Source of the DNA: an uncultured Clostridia bacterium
GTDB lineage: Bacteria > Bacillota > Clostridia > Christensenellales > Borkfalkiaceae
DNA: 21,795 nucleotides
Reading direction: 5' to 3'
Assembly (NCBI GenBank): GCA_947627125.1
Contig: CANQUY010000012.1
Location: 1-21,795 of the forward strand
The stretch's first letter is position 1. Every line of letters starts with the position of its first letter. The notes under the pieces were generated by a model that did no database searches, was not told where the DNA came from, and saw only the letters and a list, made by a program, of their open reading frames with translations. Shown in pieces: positions 7,108-14,788 of the stretch. The translations under genes were made by a program, and so were the position numbers.

Positions 7108-7167
7108 GTCTTTCATGAAAATTTTCTGCGGCGAAGGGCAGAAATCAACGGAACCGCGTGCGGCGGC

Positions 7168-7196
7168 TTGCATTTTCAAGACGGATATGCTATACT
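7168..7196 (+). promoter_or_regulatory. Candidate promoter for tilS with extended -10
   Basis: -35 TTGCAT (7168-7173), 17-base spacer and extended -10 TGCTATACT (hexamer 7191-7196). The predicted start near 7203 would leave a leader of only about four bases before the tilS ATG. Confidence 0.6.
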
Positions 7197-7206
7197 AAGG
7201 TTCCAA

Positions 7207-8529
7207 ATGTTGCTGTTCGACGCTAAAAAGTATCAAAACCGACGCATATGTGTCGCTTTTTCGGGCGGGATCGATTCCGTCTGCCTCCTGCATGTCCTCA
7301 AAATGCAGGCGGAAAAGTACGATATTGCCCTCTCGGCCGTCCATATCGAACACGGCATCCGCGGAGAAGAGTCCCTGCGCGACATGCATTTTTGCGAAGA
7401 TATGTGCGAAAAATGGGGAGTCCCGCTCCAAATCGAGCATGTCGACATTCCCAAGCTCGTCAGGGAGCAGGGCGGGAGCGTGGAGGAGGCCGCCCGCTGT
7501 GTCCGCTACAGCATTTTCCGTGAAATTCTCAAAAATGACAAGGCCGACCTCATCGCGACGGCCCATCATGCGGACGACGTCGCCGAAACGGTCCTGTTCC
7601 GCCTCGCCCGCGGAACAGGTCTTGCGGGCATGCGTGCGATCATGGAATACAACGGCATCGTGCGCCCCCTTCTCTCCGTCACGCGCGAAGAAATTGCAAC
7701 ATATGTTGCGAAAAACGGCCTTCCGCATGTGGAAGATTCCACCAATTCGGACGAAAATTACACCCGCAACTATATCCGTCACACCGCCCTTCCCGCCTTT
7801 GAAAAGATCCACGGGAACGCCGCAAAGCATCTCGTGGAATTTGCCTCGCTCGCCGCAGAGGAGGATGAATTTCTGCAAAAACTTGCGGAGGATGCGATCG
7901 TGCACGTTGCGGGGGAGGAGCGGGTCCCCGTGGACCTTCCCGACGTGCTCTTCCGCCGCGCCTGCCTTTATTGCATGCGGCGCTGTGCCGAGGACGGGGG
8001 CTATTCCCGCGCGAACATTGCCGAGATCGAAAAACTCAGGGACTTGCAGAGCGGGAGAAAGGCCGCAGTGCCCCTTCCCGAAGATCTGAAGGGTTTTGCC
8101 GCCCTCTATGCCGTCCGCGAGGGGAACCATATCGTCTTTTGTTGGACCGTTGATGGGGCGCCGCTGCATGGGCCGTACCCGTTTACGGCAAAGCCGCAGC
8201 TCTATCTTTTCCCCACTCCCTTTGAGGTGAGGGAAGAGGCAAACGAAGCGGAGCGTTCAGAAAAAAAACGATGGTTATGCGTCGATTTAGACGCTTTTCC
8301 CGACGGCTGTGTCGTGCGGACGCGGCAGGAGGGAGATATGTTCACCCCCTTCCATGCCCCGCGGAAGACGCTCAAAAAGTTTTTGACCGACCGTAAAATT
8401 CCCGCGCGGCTCTCGAAAAAACTGCCCGTCATCGCCAAGGGGAGCGAGGTCTACGCCGTCGTCGGGGTGGAGATCGCCGACAGCGTGAAGGTCACGGAGA
8501 ACACCCTCCGCCGCGGGATAATCGGGTGA
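7207..8529 (+). CDS. tilS: tRNA(Ile)-lysidine synthetase
   Basis: A 440-residue cytoplasmic ATP-dependent enzyme that converts C34 of tRNA-Ile2 (CAU) to lysidine, so that it reads AUA and accepts Ile. The PP-loop ATP site SGGIDS is at residues 19-24, followed by the family segments HIEHGIRGEES and TAHHADDVAET. The C-terminal substrate-binding domain is intact (residues about 355-440, with EGDMFTPF and TLKKFLTDRKIP). The length is normal for the family. The ATG at 7207 is chosen because the PP-loop then sits at the usual distance from the N-terminus; the frame is open to 7066 without family similarity. No good ribosome site is present in the short leader predicted. It precedes hpt, a pairing widely conserved in Firmicutes, although here a 190-base repeat block lies between them. 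Confidence 0.95.
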   Translation: MLLFDAKKYQNRRICVAFSGGIDSVCLLHVLKMQAEKYDIALSAVHIEHGIRGEESLRDMHFCEDMCEKWGVPLQIEHVDIPKLVREQGGSVEEAARCVRYSIFREILKNDKADLIATAHHADDVAETVLFRLARGTGLAGMRAIMEYNGIVRPLLSVTREEIATYVAKNGLPHVEDSTNSDENYTRNYIRHTALPAFEKIHGNAAKHLVEFASLAAEEDEFLQKLAEDAIVHVAGEERVPVDLPDVLFRRACLYCMRRCAEDGGYSRANIAEIEKLRDLQSGRKAAVPLPEDLKGFAALYAVREGNHIVFCWTVDGAPLHGPYPFTAKPQLYLFPTPFEVREEANEAERSEKKRWLCVDLDAFPDGCVVRTRQEGDMFTPFHAPRKTLKKFLTDRKIPARLSKKLPVIAKGSEVYAVVGVEIADSVKVTENTLRRGIIG

Positions 8530-8533
8530 GAGA

Positions 8534-8675
8534 TTGCCCACCCCCCTACCCCCCTCCTCAGGAGGGGCATGGCCGAAAGCTCCTCAGGAGGGGGCATGGA
8601 CGAGAGCTCCTCGGGAGGGGGCAAAAGCATCCCCCCTTTGGGGGGAGGCTCCGCCGTAGGCGGCAGTGGGGGGCG
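8534..8675. repeat. C-rich/G-rich dispersed repeat between tilS and hpt
   Basis: It begins TTGCCCACCCCCCTACC and then alternates CTCCTCAGGAGGGG-type hairpins (three CTCCTC/GAGGGG units), ending with CCCCCCTTTGGGGGG and GGCTCCGCCGTAGGCGG. The opening 50 or so bases recur almost identically at 14418-14481. Reading frames across it are low-complexity Gly/Ser and not genes. Confidence 0.85.
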
Positions 8676-8719
8676 TAAAACTGCGCATATCACACAAAAA
8701 ATTACAAAGGAGAGAACAT

Positions 8720-9259
8720 ATGCATCCGGATATCGAAAGGGTCTTGATCACCGAAGGGGAACTTCGCGAAAAGGTCAAACAGGCGGCGGAAATGGCCGCG
8801 GCGCGCTACAGGGGCAGCAATCCCGTCGTCATCGGCATTCTCAAGGGGAGCATCGTCTTTTACAGCGACTTTATCCGCAATCTCGACATTCCCGTGACGC
8901 TCGATTTCATGGCCGTTTCATCCTACGGCAGCGGCTCCTCTTCCTCGGGACAGCTCCGCATGAAAAAGGACGTTGACACCGACGTGAAGGGCCGCGATAT
9001 CGTCATCGTGGAAGACATTATCGACAGCGGTCTGACTCTCATGGAGGTCAAAAAAATGTTCTATGCCCGCGGCGCAAATTCCGTCTATATTGTCACCCTG
9101 CTCAACAAGCGCGGGCGGCGGGAATACGACATCGAGCCCGACTACAACTGTTTCGATATCGAAAACGAGTTTGTCGTCGGCTACGGCCTCGATTACAACG
9201 AACGGTACCGCAATTTGCCCTATATCGGCGTCTTAAAGCCTTCGGTATACCAAAAATAA
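8720..9259 (+). CDS. hpt: Hypoxanthine phosphoribosyltransferase
   Basis: A 179-residue purine-salvage enzyme that joins hypoxanthine or guanine to PRPP, giving IMP or GMP. The PRPP-binding motif VEDIIDSGLTL spans residues 97-107. The pyrophosphate-loop segment ILKGS is at 40-44, and the flexible-loop region SSYGSGSSSSG lies at about 67-77. Size is typical. The ATG at 8720 has AAAGGAGAG seven bases upstream. Eighteen bases separate its stop from the sigma-factor GTG, so the two are probably co-transcribed. Confidence 0.95.
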   Translation: MHPDIERVLITEGELREKVKQAAEMAAARYRGSNPVVIGILKGSIVFYSDFIRNLDIPVTLDFMAVSSYGSGSSSSGQLRMKKDVDTDVKGRDIVIVEDIIDSGLTLMEVKKMFYARGANSVYIVTLLNKRGRREYDIEPDYNCFDIENEFVVGYGLDYNERYRNLPYIGVLKPSVYQK

Positions 9260-9277
9260 ATCGGTTGGAGCTCCTCT

Positions 9278-9826
9278 GTGCCCTACGACAGTGCACAACT
9301 GAATTCTCTCATCCAACGCATCAAGCGAGGAGATGCCGCCGCTCTCGAAGAGATCTTTGCTCTCATGGGGAAGCGGATGGCTGCGCTTGCCCGCGGCATT
9401 GTGAGATCGCAGGCGGATGCGGAGGACGTGGTGTCGGAGAGCTTTCTCAAACTCGCAAGGCATGTCTCTTCCTATCGGGAGGGGAACGCCTATGGTTTTT
9501 TGATGCGCATTGTGCGCAATACCGCCCTCGACTATCTGAGGCGGAACAGGCGGACGGCAACTGAAGATATCGACGCGATCTTTTCGCTTGCAGACGAGCG
9601 CTATTCTCCCGAAAAGAGGGAGGATGCGCTCTTTTTGGAAAATGCGATCAGATCTCTTCCGCCCCTCGAGAAGAAAATCATCTACTACCGCTACTATCTC
9701 GACTACACGGTGCGTGAGATCGCGCGGGAGGAAAATATCAGCAAGTCCGCTGCCGAGCGGGCGATTTCCCGTGCGGAAGAAATGCTAAAAAAATCCCTTC
9801 AGGCGGGACAAACGGAGGGGGAATAA
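9278..9826 (+). CDS. ECF-type RNA polymerase sigma factor
   Basis: A 182-residue sigma-70-family regulator. Region 2 (residues about 20-92) binds core polymerase and the -10 element and contains DAEDVVSESFLKLAR and GFLMRIVRNTALDYLRR. Region 4 (about 120-175) recognises the -35 element, with LPPLEKKIIYYRYY and the helix-turn-helix VREIAREENISKSAAERAISRA. No region 1 or 3 is present, as in ECF factors. A GTG start at 9278 is chosen for its TTGGAG site seven bases upstream and the natural N-terminus. It is followed 10 bases later by a single-pass membrane protein, the usual place for an anti-sigma factor. Target genes are unknown. Confidence 0.9.
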   Translation: MPYDSAQLNSLIQRIKRGDAAALEEIFALMGKRMAALARGIVRSQADAEDVVSESFLKLARHVSSYREGNAYGFLMRIVRNTALDYLRRNRRTATEDIDAIFSLADERYSPEKREDALFLENAIRSLPPLEKKIIYYRYYLDYTVREIAREENISKSAAERAISRAEEMLKKSLQAGQTEGE

Positions 9827-9836
9827 CGTTATTATC

Positions 9837-10598
9837 ATGAAGGACATGAAAAAGGACAAATTTCTTGAGGAAAAACTGAATTCCTATGCGGAAGGGACAG
9901 AGATGCCGAACGTGGACCTCTCGGCGGCCAAGCGCGCCCTTTTCGAGGAGCAGATCAAGCGGAGAAGCGCAAGACGCAGAATGTGGATCGCGCTCGCCTC
10001 CGCATGCGCAAGCCTTGTCCTGATCGCCATTGTCCTCGTCGGCATGCTTCCCTCCTTCGGCGGCTCCGACATGGCGCCCGACCATGGGGCAGAGGCCCCC
10101 GGCGATTCGCAGGGAGGCGACTCTTCGCAGGGAGGCGAAACGGGGGATCCGCAGGGGCCGACGGAAGTAATCGCCTTTTCGCTCTCTGCGGCAAAGACAA
10201 GGGCGGCGGGGGTCAATGAGCTCTCCGAGGCATACGGGCAGAGGCTTGAGAAACTGACGCGCCTTGGGCTCTCCTCCAATATCAGTGCGGAATACACGCT
10301 GTACTGCGTGGACGGCGAGGCCGTTTTGCTCGGCACGGAGCTATTCTATTCGCAGTACGGACGCCGCGTGGCCGCCACCGTGTACACGGATCTTTCGGGC
10401 GGAACATACAGGGCGGAGGAGCTCGCGGAGTACGACGACCTTCCCCTAAAAAATGCAACTTATACGTTCAAAAAGACGTTTATCAACGGGGAATACGCCT
10501 GCCTCGGCAACTTCACGGCGCAGGGCACGGAGTACTGCGTTTCGGTGGAATCGTCGTACGAGTATGCGTTTTCTTCCTTTATGGAATACCTGCTGTGA
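9837..10598 (+). CDS. Single-pass membrane protein, possible anti-sigma factor
   Basis: A 253-residue protein with a charged cytoplasmic segment (residues 1-48). One membrane helix follows at about 49-73 (MWIALASACASLVLIAIVLV), then a Gly/Asp/Ser linker (74-107, GDSQGGDSSQGG) and an outer domain (108-253) that I do not recognise. Topology and position after the sigma gene fit an anti-sigma factor that holds the sigma at the membrane until an envelope signal. No zinc-binding HxxxCxxC motif is present, so it is not a classical ZAS type. The start is uncertain. The ATG at 9837 lacks a close ribosome site (GGAGGGG is about 17 bases up), and an ATG at 9846 is an alternative. A 12-base palindrome AATAACGTTATT spans the sigma stop just upstream. 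Confidence 0.75.
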   Translation: MKDMKKDKFLEEKLNSYAEGTEMPNVDLSAAKRALFEEQIKRRSARRRMWIALASACASLVLIAIVLVGMLPSFGGSDMAPDHGAEAPGDSQGGDSSQGGETGDPQGPTEVIAFSLSAAKTRAAGVNELSEAYGQRLEKLTRLGLSSNISAEYTLYCVDGEAVLLGTELFYSQYGRRVAATVYTDLSGGTYRAEELAEYDDLPLKNATYTFKKTFINGEYACLGNFTAQGTEYCVSVESSYEYAFSSFMEYLL

Positions 10599-10628
10599 GG
10601 GGGGCTCTTCCCCGCACAAACAACACCG

Positions 10629-10735
10629 CCCCGCGAGATTCTTCGGGTCAAGTCGTCGGACTTCGTTTATTCTCCGTTTCTCAGAATGACGCGGGGCCGC
10701 TCAGGATGAGCGGGCGGGTCAGGATGAGCGGGGGG
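10629..10735. repeat. T/A-type hairpin element followed by C/G-type fragments
   Basis: A complete element spans 10629-10696: ends CCCCGCGAGATTCTTCGGG and CTCAGAATGACGCGGGG, closely like 2073-2140. Two right halves of C/G elements follow (CTCAGGATGAGCGGG and GTCAGGATGAGCGG). Confidence 0.88.
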
Positions 10736-10737
10736 CC

Positions 10738-10776
10738 AAAAAGCGGGACAAAAGGGAAAAATTCCCGCTTTTTTTG
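10738..10776 (+). terminator. Rho-independent terminator after the sigma operon
   Basis: Stem AAAAAGCGGGA with TCCCGCTTTTT and a T-rich tail, ending about 70 bases ahead of the serpin gene. The A-run on the other side makes it able to work in both directions. Confidence 0.75.
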
Positions 10777-10844
10777 TTTTTTGTGACACAAACGCGTGCG
10801 ATAAAACGATTTATAAGTGAGGGGAGGTCCCCGAAGGAGGAATC

Positions 10845-12146
10845 ATGAAAAAAATTCTCATACTTATCGCGTCGCTCACGCTTGCTTTTACGCTGGCGGC
10901 GTGCGGACGGGGCGGAGAAGCAAATTCGGCCCCGCTTGCTCTTCCCAAGGAAACGAAACCGCTCACCCGTTCCGAGAATGCCGCGCTGGATCCCACGCTC
11001 CGCAATTCCGCCAAGGACTTTGCGGCAAGGTTCACCGCCGAGGCCGTCAAGGGGCACAGGGAGAACGTCGCCGTTTCGCCCGTTTCCGTCTATCTCGCGC
11101 TCGGCCTCGCCGCCGAATGCACCGCGGGGACGACGCACGAGGAGCTCATGAACGCCCTTAAAATCGACGATATGTCGCTGAAAATCGGCTATTCGGACTT
11201 CTACCGCTCTATCATTTCCGAGTACACCGACGACAAGGGGGAGCTCTCTTCCCGCGTGGACGTCACCAATTCCATATGGGTGGACAGCCACGTTTCCGTC
11301 AAGGAGGAACGCCTCTCCTCGCTTGCCGATAACTACTTCTGCTATACGTATGCGGCGGAGTTCATGGACGACAACAAAAGCGCGAACGAGGCCGTCCGCG
11401 ACTTCGTCAAGACGCAGACGCACGGGCTCATCGACCAAGATTTTGAACTCGACGAAAAAACTGCCTTTGTCCTCATCAACACCCTCTACCTCAAGGAGAT
11501 TTGGGATGCGTGCGGCAACGAACTTTCGCTTACGCCCCGTCCGTATGACTTCACGCAAGGGGACGGAACCGTAAAAAATTGCAACTTATTGCACGGTTTG
11601 TACGCGCAGGGCAGGGTTTACGAGGGGGACGGCTTCACCCATTTCTATGCGGAAACAAACCATGGCTACAGGCTCAAGTTCCTCGTCCCCACGGACGGAC
11701 ACACGCTTGAGGAGGTGTTCACGGCTGAAAATCTCGCACTTATCAACGATTTTACGGACTACGGCGGCGTGGATGAGGAGAATCGCACCATCTGTGAAAC
11801 CCGCTGTATTTTCCCCGCATTCGAGGCGGAGTACGACGAAGATGTCAAGGACATTTTGAAAAAATTCGGCATTGATAAGCTGTTTTCTGTAGAGGAGTGT
11901 GATTTTTCGGCCCTCACGGACGAGGCTATCTACTGCAAAAAAGTACAGCATGTAACAAAGCTCGAGGTGGGCCGCAGGGGCATCGAGGGTGCGGCGGTCA
12001 CGGTCATGCAGGCCGCCCCCGGCGGCATACCCCACGATCCGTACACCTATCTCCATGAGGACTTTGTGGTGGACCGCGCCTTTGGGTTTGTCCTCACCGA
12101 CCGCTTCGGCACCGTCCTCTTCTCGGGCACGGTGAATGAGGTGTAA
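10845..12146 (+). CDS. Serpin-family protease inhibitor, lipoprotein
   Basis: A 433-residue lipoprotein: signal peptide with lipobox LAAC, Cys20. The serpin fold is marked by NVAVSPVSVYLALGLAAECTAGTT (residues 74-97), FVLINTLYLKEIW (208-220) and the C-terminal strand motif RAFGFVLTDRFGTVLFSG (411-428). Inhibitory serpins trap serine or cysteine proteases by inserting a cleaved reactive loop. The loop here (about 377-405) has a small-residue hinge GIEGAAVT (379-386) close to the inhibitory pattern, although the usual Glu two residues before its Gly is Arg. Counting from the hinge puts P1-P1' near Gly393-Gly394; this is inferred. The ATG at 10845 follows GAAGGAGGAATC. Surface anchoring suggests protection from host or microbial proteases. 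Confidence 0.92.
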   Translation: MKKILILIASLTLAFTLAACGRGGEANSAPLALPKETKPLTRSENAALDPTLRNSAKDFAARFTAEAVKGHRENVAVSPVSVYLALGLAAECTAGTTHEELMNALKIDDMSLKIGYSDFYRSIISEYTDDKGELSSRVDVTNSIWVDSHVSVKEERLSSLADNYFCYTYAAEFMDDNKSANEAVRDFVKTQTHGLIDQDFELDEKTAFVLINTLYLKEIWDACGNELSLTPRPYDFTQGDGTVKNCNLLHGLYAQGRVYEGDGFTHFYAETNHGYRLKFLVPTDGHTLEEVFTAENLALINDFTDYGGVDEENRTICETRCIFPAFEAEYDEDVKDILKKFGIDKLFSVEECDFSALTDEAIYCKKVQHVTKLEVGRRGIEGAAVTVMQAAPGGIPHDPYTYLHEDFVVDRAFGFVLTDRFGTVLFSGTVNEV

Positions 12147-12280
12147 ATTGAAAATTGAGCGCTCTGCGCTCAGGGTCAGGATGAGCGGGGCAAAAGAATT
12201 TTAAATTTTTTTCCAAAAGGCGGGACAAAGGCGGGGGCCGGTTCGTTGTATATTGCGTAAGACGATTTGGAGGTTTCATC
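12147..12280. repeat. Short intergenic interval with AT-rich and C/G-type repeat pieces
   Basis: AAATTGAAAATTGAGCG follows the serpin stop directly. A partial C/G element (GCTCAGGGTCAGGATGAGCGGGG) comes next, then CCAAAAGGCGGGACAAAGG. The last block matches sequence upstream of the serpin (10736-10753). GGAGG at 12270-12274 is the ribosome site of the next gene. No convincing promoter was found. Confidence 0.6.
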
Positions 12281-13849
12281 ATGAAAAAGAAATTCTTTGC
12301 AGGCATTGCACTCGCGGCGGCCTTTGCGTTTGCGGGGTGCGGCGCATCCTTCAACGGCGCCGACGGCGAATGGGGCGGCAGTATGGCTCCCGGGGATTCT
12401 TGGATGGAGTCCGAGTTCGGCACTACGTCCGATTCCAAGCCCGATTCCCCTGAATCGGGCGGAAACTACCAATACGACAGCATCGTGGAAACAAATTTCC
12501 ACACCGCCGCCGAGGAGAACAGCATCTACTTCTCCCTCGACAGAAACACGGCGAACTACTCGCAGGTCCGCTCGCAGCTCAACATGGGAAACTCTGTCGC
12601 CGCGGATTCCGTGCGCATTGAGGAGCTCATCAACTACTTCTCCTACGACTATCCCGCCCCTCAAGAGGGGGAAGTGATGGCGGCCACGGCCTATCTCACC
12701 GACTGCCCGTGGGAGCCCTCCCACAAGCTCGTCACCGTCGGCGTCAAGACGGAGGAGAAAGTTCTCACGGCGGAGCGCAACAACTATGTGTTCCTCATCG
12801 ACGTTTCGGGCTCCATGGGGGCGCGTGTGCGGGGGCTCGAGGGGATCTCCTGCCTCGATCTCGTCAAAACGGGCGTTGAAAAGCTCGTCAGGGGGCTCGG
12901 CGACAACGACGCCGTTGCGATCGCGACCTATGCGGGCCAAGCGGGGCAGCTTTTAGAGCCGACTATGGCGACAGAGGCGGGGAAGCAGACCATTCTCCGC
13001 GCCGTCGAGGGGCTGACCGCCTACGGTTCGACGAACGGCTCGGGCGGGCTCGAGGTCGCCTACGATCTCGCCGAAAGGCACTTCTCCGAAAACGGCAATA
13101 ACCGCGTCATTTTGCTCTCCGACGGCGATTTCAACGTCGGCCTGCAATCGAGCGACAAGCTCCTCGAATTCATTCAGGAAAAGGCAAAAACGGGCGTATA
13201 TCTCTCCGTTTTGGGAGTTGGCATGGGGAACATGCGCGACGATTTCATGCAGACGCTTGCCCTGAACGGCAACGGCAACTACGCCTATATCGATACGCCC
13301 ACCGAGGCCGAAAAGGTCATGGGGGAGGAGCTCAACGGCATGCTCGTCGCCGTCGCCAAGGATGCCAAGGCGGGCGTGACTTTCTCTGAGGAAACCGTCG
13401 AAAAGTACCGCCTTATCGGCTACGACATGAAGATCATGAGCGAGGACGACTTCAACAACGAACAGAAGGACGCGGGGGAGATCGGCTCCAACCTCTGCGT
13501 GACAGCTCTCTTCGAGGTGGAACTCAAGGAGGACGTTGCGGAAGAGGCCCTGTTGGGGAATGTGGAGATCCGCTTCAAGAATACGGATGCGGAAGAAACG
13601 GCCGGCAGCGCAACGGCGGAAATTCGCAACATATTGTCCCAAAACGAGGACGCGCTGTTCATCTCCTGCGTCGCCGAATTCGGCCTGCTGCTGCGGAATT
13701 CCGCCCACAAGGGCAATGCGAGCTACGACGCCGTCTTGAGCCGCCTTGCCGACCTTCCCGCCTATCTTGCGCGGGACGTGTATAAGACGGAGTTCAAGAC
13801 GCTGGTCGAAAAGGCGAAGGGGATCGTGGAATTGAAAATTAAAAATTAA
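12281..13849 (+). CDS. von Willebrand factor A domain lipoprotein (YfbK-like)
   Basis: A 522-residue lipoprotein with lipobox AFAGC (Cys20) and a Ser/Asp/Pro/Gly-rich linker. Residues about 65-160 are the family N-terminal domain (YFSLDRNTANYSQVR, EELINYFSYDYP). The vWA domain follows at about 165-350. Its metal-dependent adhesion site is complete: DVSGSM (174-179), a Thr in AYGSTNGSGG and Asp in LLSDGDFNVG. The C-terminal region (about 390-520) fits the partner domain found in YfbK-type proteins. Such domains bind protein ligands through a divalent cation; the ligand is unknown. The ATG at 12281 has GGAGG six bases upstream. The last residues ELKIKN and the stop are written by an AT-rich repeat, so the original C-terminus may have been altered. 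Confidence 0.9.
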   Translation: MKKKFFAGIALAAAFAFAGCGASFNGADGEWGGSMAPGDSWMESEFGTTSDSKPDSPESGGNYQYDSIVETNFHTAAEENSIYFSLDRNTANYSQVRSQLNMGNSVAADSVRIEELINYFSYDYPAPQEGEVMAATAYLTDCPWEPSHKLVTVGVKTEEKVLTAERNNYVFLIDVSGSMGARVRGLEGISCLDLVKTGVEKLVRGLGDNDAVAIATYAGQAGQLLEPTMATEAGKQTILRAVEGLTAYGSTNGSGGLEVAYDLAERHFSENGNNRVILLSDGDFNVGLQSSDKLLEFIQEKAKTGVYLSVLGVGMGNMRDDFMQTLALNGNGNYAYIDTPTEAEKVMGEELNGMLVAVAKDAKAGVTFSEETVEKYRLIGYDMKIMSEDDFNNEQKDAGEIGSNLCVTALFEVELKEDVAEEALLGNVEIRFKNTDAEETAGSATAEIRNILSQNEDALFISCVAEFGLLLRNSAHKGNASYDAVLSRLADLPAYLARDVYKTEFKTLVEKAKGIVELKIKN

Positions 13850-13854
13850 AAATT
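13829..13854. repeat. AT-rich repeat overlapping the vWA gene stop
   Basis: GAATTGAAAATT then AAAAATTAAAAATTG, a tandem of AAAATT-like units. Similar sequence is found after the serpin stop (12144-12159) and before the tsaE promoter (17470-17503). Confidence 0.7.
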
Positions 13855-13858
13855 GTGG

Positions 13859-14688
13859 CCCCGCGTCATTCTGAGAAAGGGAGAATGAACGAAGTCAAAG
13901 TGACTTAAACCGCCCCGCGCGCGTTCTATTTCTGTCTAAGCGCGGCACGAGCGCGTAGCGCGAAGTTAGAATCTCGCGGGGTGTATTCTATGCGGCGAGA
14001 TGCTTCGGTAGGACTTTCGTAGACTGCGTTGTACTCCCGTTCTCAGCATGACGCCGCTACAGGCTTCCGTCCACCCGCCGCGTCATTCTGAGAACGCGAG
14101 AAGGATGAAAGGACGGCACTTAAACCGAAAAATCTCGCGGGGCAAACGTAGAATATGCGGCGAGATGCTTCGGTAGGACATTCGTAGACTGCGTTGTACT
14201 CTCATTCTCAGCATGACGCCGCTACAGGCTTCCGTCCACCCGCCGCGTCATTCTGAGAAAGGGAGAATGACGAAAGGACGGCACTTAAACCGAAGAATCT
14301 CGCGGGGCAAACGTAGAATATGCGGCGAGATGCTTCGGAACGGCTCCCGTAGACTGCGTTGTACTCTCATTCTCAGCATGACGCCGCCACTCGCGGGGCG
14401 TATACGGACTGCGGTCGTTGCCCACCCCCCTACCCCCCTCCTCGGGAGGGGGCATGGCCGAGAGCTCCTCGGGAGGGGGGGCACTGACTGCGTTGTACTC
14501 CCGTTCTCAGCATGACGCCGCTACAGGCTTCCGTCCACCCGCCGCGTCATTCTGAGAACGCGAGAAGGATGAAAGGACGGAAACTGACCCGAAGAATCTC
14601 GCGGCGAATGTCCGTAAAGCATGCGGCGAGATGCTTCGGTACGGCTCCCGTAGACTGCGTTGTACTCTCATTCTCAGCATGACGCCGC
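13859..14688. repeat. Composite array of inverted T/A-type and direct G/C-type hairpin elements
   Basis: An 870-base gene-free interval. Elements in order: inverted T/A long form 13859-13981; G/C 13992-14057; inverted T/A about 14078-14142; G/C 14157-14222; inverted T/A about 14243-14307; G/C 14322-14387; C-rich repeat 14418-14481; right half of a G/C element 14486-14521; inverted T/A about 14542-14606; G/C 14623-14688. The three first G/C copies are exactly 165 bases apart. Each pair is joined by a spacer such as CTACAGGCTTCCGTCCACC. The copy at 14078 has lost one stem base (AAAATC for GAATC). Confidence 0.9.
14418..14481. repeat. C-rich/G-rich repeat inserted in the hairpin array
   Basis: TTGCCCACCCCCCTACC, then CTCCTCGGGAGGGGG twice. 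It is nearly identical to the start of the 8534-8675 repeat. What follows is only the right half of a G/C hairpin element, so the C-rich unit appears to have replaced the left half. Confidence 0.85.
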
Positions 14689-14711
14689 CCACCGACGTCC
14701 CCTAAGAGAAG

Positions 14712-14740
14712 AAGCAAGGGGCAATTCCCTTGCTTTTTTT
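14712..14740 (+). terminator. Rho-independent terminator upstream of glyA
   Basis: Stem AAGCAAGGG with CCCTTGCTT, loop GCAATT, then a run of T. It would stop transcripts coming from the vWA gene or the repeat array. Its 3' arm contains the glyA -35 box. Confidence 0.8.
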
Positions 14741-14758
14741 GTTGCTTTGTGCTATGAT
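14730..14758 (+). promoter_or_regulatory. glyA promoter with extended -10
   Basis: -35 TTGCTT (14730-14735) lies inside the terminator stem. After 17 bases comes extended -10 TGCTATGAT (hexamer 14753-14758). Predicted start near 14765, 24 bases before the ATG. Confidence 0.7.
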
Positions 14759-14788
14759 GGACGAAAAGTATTTGAAAGAGGAAGCGCT

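Noticed and set aside
8569..8976. Gly/Ser-rich protein between tilS and hpt
   Set aside because: Its first part is the C-rich repeat and the rest is hpt in another frame.
9822..9833. Operator at the palindrome AATAACGTTATT between the sigma and anti-sigma-like genes
   Set aside because: It is a single 12-base palindrome over a stop codon, with no second copy or promoter nearby; chance is a sufficient explanation.
10736..12262. Shared ECF-sigma promoter before the serpin and vWA genes
   Set aside because: GCGGGACAAA and ACGATTT occur before both, but their spacing differs (about 63 and 42 bases) and they adjoin repeat fragments, so common repeat origin is more likely.
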